From positions 1-11,062 of the forward strand of contig DJFN01000180.1 in assembly GCA_002432085.1 (NCBI GenBank): a DNA stretch of 11,062 nucleotides, read 5' to 3'. Below the pieces are notes generated by a model. It worked only from the letters and a program-made list of their open reading frames with translations, searched no databases and had not been told where the DNA came from. The position numbers and the translations under genes were made by a program. The DNA comes from Flavobacteriales bacterium UBA5871. GTDB lineage: Bacteria > Bacteroidota > Bacteroidia > Flavobacteriales_D > Crocinitomicaceae. Positions within the stretch are counted from its first letter, which is position 1; the number at the start of each line of letters is the position of its first letter. Below are positions 6,919 to 11,062 of this stretch, piece after piece.

Positions 6919-7608
6919 ATGAAAGGTCGTTTTGTCGTGTTATCCGGTGCAGGCATCAGTGCTGAAAGCGGAATCCGCACGTTCAGAGATTCGGATGGGT
7001 TGTGGGAGAATTATGCCATCGAGGAAGTCGCAACCCCCGAAGCATGGCGGAAAAATCCCGCACTGGTACAGCGTTTTTACAACGAGCGACGCAAACAGGT
7101 GCTGGAATCCCATCCCAATGACGCTCACCTGTTTTTCGCCAGATTAGAGGAATCATATGAAGTGACGATCGTTACCCAGAATATCGACGATCTGCACGAA
7201 CGCGCAGGAAGCAGTAATGTGCTTCATCTGCACGGCAATATCCGCCAAAGCAAAAGCTCGGGCCCGCAACAGGAACACAACTACTACCCGATCGATGGCT
7301 GGGAGCTTACCATGGAAGACCGCTGCCCGAACGGGTATCAGCTGCGACCGCACGTGGTTTGGTTCGGCGAAACGGTTCCCAATCTCGAGCCCGCAGCGGC
7401 AATCGTTTCCGAGGCCGATATCCTGGTGGTGATCGGTACCTCGCTGAATGTTTACCCGGCCGCCGGACTGATTCATTACACCTCATCTTCCTGCCGCAAA
7501 TTCGTGATCGATCCGCACGCCAACGAGCTGGTAGTCAATCGCTCGTTTACCCGCATTGCTTCAACAGCCGTTGCAGGAGTTCAGGAGCTGGCTTCGCTGT
7601 TACGCTGA
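6919..7608 (+). CDS. Sir2-family NAD-dependent protein deacylase (class III/CobB-like, zinc ligands absent)
   Basis: Sirtuins remove acyl groups from lysines using NAD and release nicotinamide and O-acyl-ADP-ribose. The 229 residues carry the family motifs: LSGAGISAESGIRTFR (8-23), TQNIDDLH (86-93), catalytic histidine H105 in LHLHG, RPHVVWFGE (143-151), IGTSL (172-176) and VIDPH (196-200). Y54 and R57 in FYNERR match the tyrosine/arginine pair that binds succinyl or malonyl groups in class III sirtuins (SIRT5, E. coli CobB), so desuccinylase/demalonylase activity is a reasonable prediction. The usual four-cysteine zinc ribbon between about 110 and 142 is missing. Only C136 lies there, and the segment instead reads HNYYPIDGWEL with EDRCPNGYQLRP. 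To my recollection similar Bacteroidota sirtuins also lack the ribbon, so this is probably a subfamily trait. It is a single-gene unit, cytoplasmic, converging on the 7668-8417 gene. Confidence 0.93.
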   Translation: MKGRFVVLSGAGISAESGIRTFRDSDGLWENYAIEEVATPEAWRKNPALVQRFYNERRKQVLESHPNDAHLFFARLEESYEVTIVTQNIDDLHERAGSSNVLHLHGNIRQSKSSGPQQEHNYYPIDGWELTMEDRCPNGYQLRPHVVWFGETVPNLEPAAAIVSEADILVVIGTSLNVYPAAGLIHYTSSSCRKFVIDPHANELVVNRSFTRIASTAVAGVQELASLLR

Positions 7609-7616
7609 ACGGCAAC

Positions 7617-7648
7617 AAAAAAAGGCGGCTCTGTTAAGAACCGCCCTT
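7617..7648 (-). terminator. Hairpin terminator between convergent genes
   Basis: The stem GGCGG/CCGCC (7624-7628 with 7641-7645) continues, after one C-A mismatch, with TCT/AGA (7630-7632 with 7637-7639) around a GTTA loop. For minus-strand transcripts the stem is followed by seven T (complement of 7617-7623), 20 bases beyond the stop at 7668, a good intrinsic terminator for that gene. For the plus-strand sirtuin gene (stop at 7608) the stem is followed only by CTTCGTTATAT, so plus-strand termination would be weaker. Confidence 0.85.
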
Positions 7649-7667
7649 CGTTATATATTATAGTCTA

Positions 7668-8417
7668 TCAGTGCTTCACGACTACCCGGCGTGTCTGGAT
7701 CACTGCGCCTTTGTCAAGCACCGTTACCAGGTAAACACCGTTTTTGAATTCGGAAACATCAATGTTTTTCTTCGCACCAAAAGCTGTTTCGTTGTAAACT
7801 ACTTTACCGAGCACGTCTGTAACACGGATTTCGTAGTTACCGTCCATACCTGTAGTTGCTACAGTCAGCTGACCGTTGGCAGGGTTCGGATAAGCAGTCA
7901 TTCCTGCGATTTCTTCCTCCTCGTCTACACTCAATGTGGAGCAAACTTCGATATCAATGGAATCCACACGCGTGGTGCCTTCCATAATAATGTAACGGTA
8001 AGTCGCACAACCAGGTCCTTCTGTATGAACGTCTACTACGATATTACCGTACGTATCGATGTCCATAGTGTGTGGGTTAGTCCATGGATTGGTATTCATT
8101 GCAGCTGCAGGGTAGCACTGACCGTCCATACCCGGATCGGGACTAGGTCCCCAGCACAGTCCGTCAGTCCAGCCAGCCGGTGGAGTCGTTACGCGGTAGC
8201 GCATCATATTCCATTGTTTAGCGGAACCGGAAGTGTTTGTCACCTGGAAAGTCATCATATACAGAGCGTCTTCCGTAACGATCTTTTCGTAAGTTGTTCC
8301 GGAGATATCGTCTCCAACGCCTACAGGCGGCGTGCCTTCTGCAAGACGGATTTCAGCCTGGCTGAATCCCCATCCGGCGATTGCACAAAAAGAAATAAGT
8401 GTATACAGTTTTTTCAT
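7668..8417 (-). CDS. Small type IX-secreted protein with four-cysteine N-terminal domain
   Basis: A 249-residue exported protein of unknown role. The frame stays open upstream to 8501, but the start at 8417 is preferred because it gives a clean signal peptide (MKKLYTLISFCAIAGWGFSQ) and lies just downstream of a promoter box. Residues about 21-160 form one predicted beta-rich domain. It has a FQVTNTSG strand (57-64), an LCWGPSPDP stretch and four cysteines (C88, C101, C137, C159) that could form two disulfides, and it ends with YRYIIMEG and VDSIDIEVC. This resembles small Ig-like domains common in Bacteroidota secreted proteins, with a conserved Cys-Trp-Gly. Acidic linker DEEEE (165-169) leads to a type A sorting domain (about 170-249: AYPNPANGQLTV, VLGKVVY, FKNGVYLVTV, ending RRVVVKH). 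It is expected to be exported by the type IX system and is flanked by its own promoter and terminator. Confidence 0.85.
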   Translation of the reverse strand: MKKLYTLISFCAIAGWGFSQAEIRLAEGTPPVGVGDDISGTTYEKIVTEDALYMMTFQVTNTSGSAKQWNMMRYRVTTPPAGWTDGLCWGPSPDPGMDGQCYPAAAMNTNPWTNPHTMDIDTYGNIVVDVHTEGPGCATYRYIIMEGTTRVDSIDIEVCSTLSVDEEEEIAGMTAYPNPANGQLTVATTGMDGNYEIRVTDVLGKVVYNETAFGAKKNIDVSEFKNGVYLVTVLDKGAVIQTRRVVVKH

Positions 8418-8436
8418 AGTCAATTGTCTTGTCCAA

Positions 8437-8444
8437 CAAATATA
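8437..8444 (-). promoter_or_regulatory. Promoter -7 element for the 7668-8417 gene
   Basis: Minus-strand TATATTTG is an exact match to TAnnTTTG, 19 bases before the ATG at 8417. No convincing TTG/TTTG -33 box is seen at the usual distance. Its position also argues against the longer frame starting at 8501, because the upstream ATG would lie outside the transcript. Confidence 0.6.
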
Positions 8445-8711
8445 TAAAACAAATACCACGATTTCATGCCTCTTTAACAAGAGTTTAAAATAAGAACCCA
8501 AGAAGAACAGCGGTTTTATATCCTGTTCTACGGTCGATCTTTCAATTCACTTCCTCTGAACTGTCGATACAATCGTTTAAACGGTCAAAATCCGATTCCA
8601 ATGATGGTTTGCTCAGTTTGTTAGGATTACAAGTATCAAGGGTATACTTAACATTTTTTAGGAATACAAGAGTTTAAGCAATATCCGCTGCCGGAAGCTC
8701 TTAAATCGTTC

Positions 8712-8719
8712 TATATTTG
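8712..8719 (+). promoter_or_regulatory. Promoter -7 element for the TlpA/DUF6029/lipoprotein operon
   Basis: TATATTTG is an exact match to TAnnTTTG, 49 bases before the preferred ATG at 8769, giving a leader of about 40 bases. No clear TTTG -33 element is seen 17-23 bases upstream. The alternative ATG at 8742 also lies downstream of it, so this box does not decide the start. Confidence 0.55.
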
Positions 8720-8768
8720 AATTCCCGGCACGGAAGTTGAAATGGTGCAGGAAAACCATTTAGAAACT

Positions 8769-9272
8769 ATGAAAAAGATTGCATTTCTGTTTATTAGCCT
8801 CGCGTTGACCACCTTTGTTTCAGCACAGGAAGAAGGCAGCGTTAAACAATTACCTTCCGTTACCATTAAGGATATGGACGGTAAAACCGTGAATACCGCA
8901 GCACTTGGCTTCGATGGCCCGGTTATTATCTCTTTCTGGGCTACCTGGTGTTCTCCGTGCAAGCGTGAGCTCAATACGATCCATGAATCGTATGCCGAAT
9001 GGCAGGAAGAAACAGGTGTTCACCTGGTAGCGGTATCCATCGACGATGCGAAAAATGCACCGCAGGTTCCGGTTTATGTGAACGGTAAAGGCTGGGAGTA
9101 TCTCGTACTGATGGATATGAACGGTGATTTCAAACGTGCAATGGGCGTAAACAACGTACCGCACACGTTCCTGATCGACGCTAACGGCAATATCGTTTAT
9201 TCACACAACAGCTACGCTCCGGGCGACGAAGAAAAGCTCTACCAGGAGCTTCTCAAGCTCACTCAAAAATAG
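8769..9272 (+). CDS. TlpA-like periplasmic thioredoxin-family protein
   Basis: This 167-residue exported protein has the TlpA/ResA-type thioredoxin fold, whose members reduce or exchange disulfides in periplasmic proteins. Residues 1-20 are a signal peptide (MKKIAFLFISLALTTFVSAQ) with no lipobox cysteine. The mature domain shows the family order: LPSVTIKDMDGKTVN (28-42), FWATWCSPCKRE (56-67) with active-site C61 and C64, LVAVSIDD (86-93), and the cis-proline loop VPHTFLIDANG (130-140) with P131. There are no other cysteines. The start at 8769 is chosen over an in-frame ATG at 8742, because the extra nine residues (MVQENHLET) would put charged sequence before the signal peptide. It is first in an apparent operon, 21 bases before the DUF6029 gene. 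A role as thiol-disulfide partner of the downstream products is inferred from this linkage only. Confidence 0.93.
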   Translation: MKKIAFLFISLALTTFVSAQEEGSVKQLPSVTIKDMDGKTVNTAALGFDGPVIISFWATWCSPCKRELNTIHESYAEWQEETGVHLVAVSIDDAKNAPQVPVYVNGKGWEYLVLMDMNGDFKRAMGVNNVPHTFLIDANGNIVYSHNSYAPGDEEKLYQELLKLTQK

Positions 9273-9293
9273 ATTTAGATCATATACGACTAC

Positions 9294-10970
9294 ATGAAAA
9301 ACTGGATCATTGGTATCTGCGCATTGTCCGGGTCGCTCACAGCACTCGGACAATCTGCTTTAGGAAGTGTCACCGGGAACATGGAAGCTACTTTCCAGTA
9401 CCTGAACCCCGATTCGCTTATCGGTGCAACACAGCCGGTTGAAAAAGGCCTGCTGAATTCTTACATGAACGTATTTTATACGATCGGGCATTTTAAAGCC
9501 GGTCTGCGCTTGGAATCCTATCTTCCGCGTATTCAGGGCTACCCAAGCCGTTTCGACGGAACAGGCATCGGGATGCGCTATGTAGGCTATACCAATGATT
9601 ATGTCGATATTACGCTCGGTCATTACTACGAGCAGTTCGGTTCCGGAATGATTTTCCGCGCCTATGAAGACCGTAACCTCGGTTACGATAACGCTATGGA
9701 TGGAGCACGCATCGTTCTGCGTCCATACAACGGTGTTCAGCTCAAAGGCGTATATGGCCAGCAGCGCTATTCATTCAGCGGCGGCCGCGTGGAAAGTGCA
9801 CCGGGTATCGTTCGCGGTGGCGACATCGAGCTGCATCTCAACAGCCTGATCAAACGACTCGATTCTACAGGACTGGATATCGTAGTAGGCGGATCGTTGG
9901 TAAGTAAATACCAGGCCGACAACAACGACCAGCTTATTCTGCCCAAAAACGTAGGGTCGTATGGCGGTCGCATGGGACTCCGCTACAAAGGCTTTGCCCT
10001 TGACGGAGAATACATTCACAAGGAAAACGATCCTTCGGCCGATAACGGCTATATCTACAATAGCGGTCACGCAGCATTGTTCAACTTCAGCTATACGCGC
10101 AAAGGACTGGGAATTCTCGTCTCAGGAAAATCGGTAGACAACATGAGCTACCGTTCCGACCGTGAAGCCGCTTTGCAGGATGTGCTGATCAACTACCTGC
10201 CGGCCATGAACAAAACGCATTCCTACAACCTTGTGGCTACGCTTTATCCGTATGCAACGCAGCCGCTGGGTGAAATCGCGTTTATGACCGAAGTGCTGTA
10301 CACAATTCCAAAGGAAAAGACCCGCCGCGGGAAATACAGCATTCCGATCAACTTCAACTTCTCGACCGCTTACCTGCCGATGCGTCACGAGTCTTCTGCT
10401 TTCGAGCGGGATTCCAATCGTGTGATGTACGTAGGAAAGCCGTTCGACCTGAGCGATAGCCTTCTGTGGCGCGACATCAACATCAACGTTACTTACAAGT
10501 TCAACAAATCGTGGAGTGTGATCGGTTCTTATTACAATATTTCGATCAACAACGACGTTGCAAAGATATCGGCTGAGGCGCACGGTATCATTATGTCGCA
10601 CATCGGTGTGGCGGAAATCGGTTATAAGATCAATAAGAAACACAATCTCCGCACCGAGCTTCAGGCTTTGTTTATTGGCGACGACCACGACGGAGAGCCG
10701 AACGATAAAGGAAACTGGGCAACGGTCGTGCTCGAATACACGATCTCGCCGGGCTGGTTCTTCAGCGTAATGGACCAGTACAACTATGGAAACAAGCTTC
10801 CTGAACAGCGTCTGCACTACCTGATCGGTTCTGTGGGCTGGATCAAGGATGCTACGCGTCTGACACTCAGTTATGGTCGCCAGCGCGCCGGTCTGTTCTG
10901 CGTAGGAGGTGTGTGCCGTTTCGTGCCGGCTTCCAACGGTCTGACATTGTCCTTTACTCAAAGTTTCTAA
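9294..10970 (+). CDS. DUF6029-type outer-membrane beta-barrel protein
   Basis: This 558-residue protein resembles the Bacteroidota DUF6029 family, for which I know no established function. Residues 1-20 are a signal peptide (MKNWIIGICALSGSLTALGQ). The mature chain is dominated by alternating polar/aromatic segments typical of beta-strands, such as VDITLGHYYEQFGSGMIFR, GMRYVGYTND and MGLRYKGFALDGEYI. It ends in phenylalanine (LTLSFTQSF), as expected of a barrel signal read by the BAM assembly machinery. Family-like landmarks are GHYYEQFGSG, DNAMDGARI and the near-terminal GRQRAGLFCVGGVCRFVPASNG. The only two cysteines of the mature protein are C536 and C541 in that last motif, between what look like the final two strands. 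The gene sits between a TlpA-like thioredoxin (21 bases upstream) and a lipoprotein (19 bases downstream). The outer-membrane location is well supported; substrate or partner is unknown, and the family name rests on recall. Confidence 0.82.
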   Translation: MKNWIIGICALSGSLTALGQSALGSVTGNMEATFQYLNPDSLIGATQPVEKGLLNSYMNVFYTIGHFKAGLRLESYLPRIQGYPSRFDGTGIGMRYVGYTNDYVDITLGHYYEQFGSGMIFRAYEDRNLGYDNAMDGARIVLRPYNGVQLKGVYGQQRYSFSGGRVESAPGIVRGGDIELHLNSLIKRLDSTGLDIVVGGSLVSKYQADNNDQLILPKNVGSYGGRMGLRYKGFALDGEYIHKENDPSADNGYIYNSGHAALFNFSYTRKGLGILVSGKSVDNMSYRSDREAALQDVLINYLPAMNKTHSYNLVATLYPYATQPLGEIAFMTEVLYTIPKEKTRRGKYSIPINFNFSTAYLPMRHESSAFERDSNRVMYVGKPFDLSDSLLWRDININVTYKFNKSWSVIGSYYNISINNDVAKISAEAHGIIMSHIGVAEIGYKINKKHNLRTELQALFIGDDHDGEPNDKGNWATVVLEYTISPGWFFSVMDQYNYGNKLPEQRLHYLIGSVGWIKDATRLTLSYGRQRAGLFCVGGVCRFVPASNGLTLSFTQSF

Positions 10971-10989
10971 TCACTCAAAACACGGTATT

Positions 10990-11062
10990 ATGAAAAGCTA
11001 CTTGTTTGTACTTGCAGCGCTTACAGGAATCCTGTTCAGCTCCTGCGACAAGGTAACAAATC
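10990..11062 (+). CDS. Lipoprotein, N-terminal 24 residues (partial)
   Basis: An ATG at 10990, 19 bases after the DUF6029 stop, opens a frame that runs off the window. The 24 visible residues start MKSYLFVLAALTGILFSSC and continue DKVTN. This is a lipoprotein signal peptide: a lysine, a hydrophobic core and a lipobox-like LFSSC with the cysteine at residue 19, which would be lipidated after signal peptidase II cleavage. The tight spacing makes it the third gene of the operon. From memory, DUF6029 genes are often next to an Omp28-related lipoprotein, which would be the first guess, but nothing visible here identifies the domain. Confidence 0.75.
   Translation, partial: MKSYLFVLAALTGILFSSCDKVTN

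Larger units (their letters stand above)
8418..8768. other. 351-bp divergent intergenic region
   Basis: No gene is supported here. The region separates two divergent exported-protein genes and holds one exact TAnnTTTG box for each direction (8437-8444 minus, 8712-8719 plus). Between them are the 10-bp perfect palindrome CGTTTAAACG (8574-8583), two copies of ACAAGAGTTTAA (8477-8488 and 8666-8677), and a short inverted repeat AAGTAT/ATACTT (8631-8636 and 8644-8649) with a T6 run at 8654-8659. None can be assigned a function from the sequence. Confidence 0.6.

Noticed and set aside
8418..8501. N-terminal 28-residue extension of the small secreted protein (start at 8501)
   Set aside because: The extension places charged sequence before a perfect signal peptide, and the TATATTTG promoter box lies inside it, so the start at 8417 is preferred.
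8631..8659. Inverted repeat AAGTAT/ATACTT followed by T6 as a terminator
   Set aside because: A 6-bp AT-rich stem is too weak, and no plus-strand gene ends upstream of it.
8742..8768. N-terminal nine-residue extension of the TlpA-like protein (start at 8742)
   Set aside because: The ATG at 8769 gives a standard signal peptide starting MKKIAFLF; the extension adds MVQENHLET with no signal-peptide character.
10122..10961. Minus-strand open frame of 279 codons within the DUF6029 gene
   Set aside because: It lies wholly opposite a well-supported coding frame, lacks a promoter or signal, and its His/Arg/Val-rich product resembles no protein family.

Overview
The window looks like a chromosomal piece of a Bacteroidota bacterium, most likely of the Flavobacteriales (a Crocinitomicaceae/Fluviicola-type organism is a guess). 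The evidence is the start of sprA (the type IX secretion/gliding translocon), two secreted proteins with type IX 'type A' C-terminal sorting domains, a DUF6029-type outer-membrane protein, A-rich leaders without Shine-Dalgarno sites, and several TAnnTTTG promoter boxes of the Bacteroidota primary sigma factor. Base composition is close to balanced, fairly GC-rich for that order. I see no tRNA, rRNA, CRISPR array, insertion sequence or phage signature.

Layout. (1) Positions 1-4789, minus strand: a tightly packed run maeB - ruvA - sprA. Malic enzyme (2525-4789) is followed after 1 base by ruvA (1945-2523) and after 3 more bases by sprA (start at 1941, running off the left edge). sprA has no ATG at its N-terminus and appears to use TTG. 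(2) 4790-4908: a spacer with a strong minus-strand terminator. (3) 4909-6798, minus strand: a 629-residue type IX-secreted protein with a jelly-roll/adhesin-like domain, a CARDB-like domain, an Omp28-like thioredoxin-fold domain with CQWC, and a sorting domain. (4) 6799-6918: a 120-bp divergent promoter region. (5) 6919-7608, plus strand: a class III-type sirtuin without zinc-ligand cysteines. (6) A hairpin terminator at 7617-7648 between convergent genes. (7) 7668-8417, minus strand: a small four-cysteine type IX-secreted protein. (8) 8418-8768: a 351-bp divergent intergenic region with two promoter boxes. (9) 8769-11062, plus strand: a likely operon of a TlpA-like thioredoxin (8769-9272), a DUF6029-type outer-membrane beta-barrel protein (9294-10970) and the first 24 codons of a lipoprotein (10990 onward).

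How it fits together. Most of the content concerns the cell envelope: part of the type IX translocon, two of its probable cargo proteins, and an operon that couples a periplasmic thioredoxin to an outer-membrane barrel and a lipoprotein. The barrel has only two cysteines after its signal peptide, in a CVGGVC motif near its C-terminus. With the TlpA-like neighbour, and the Omp28-like CQWC domain elsewhere in the window, this suggests disulfide/thiol chemistry at the cell surface. That is inference. Nothing here is clearly a new defence or mobile system. The best leads are the thiol-linked TlpA/DUF6029/lipoprotein operon, the CxxC-bearing secreted protein and the zinc-less sirtuin.
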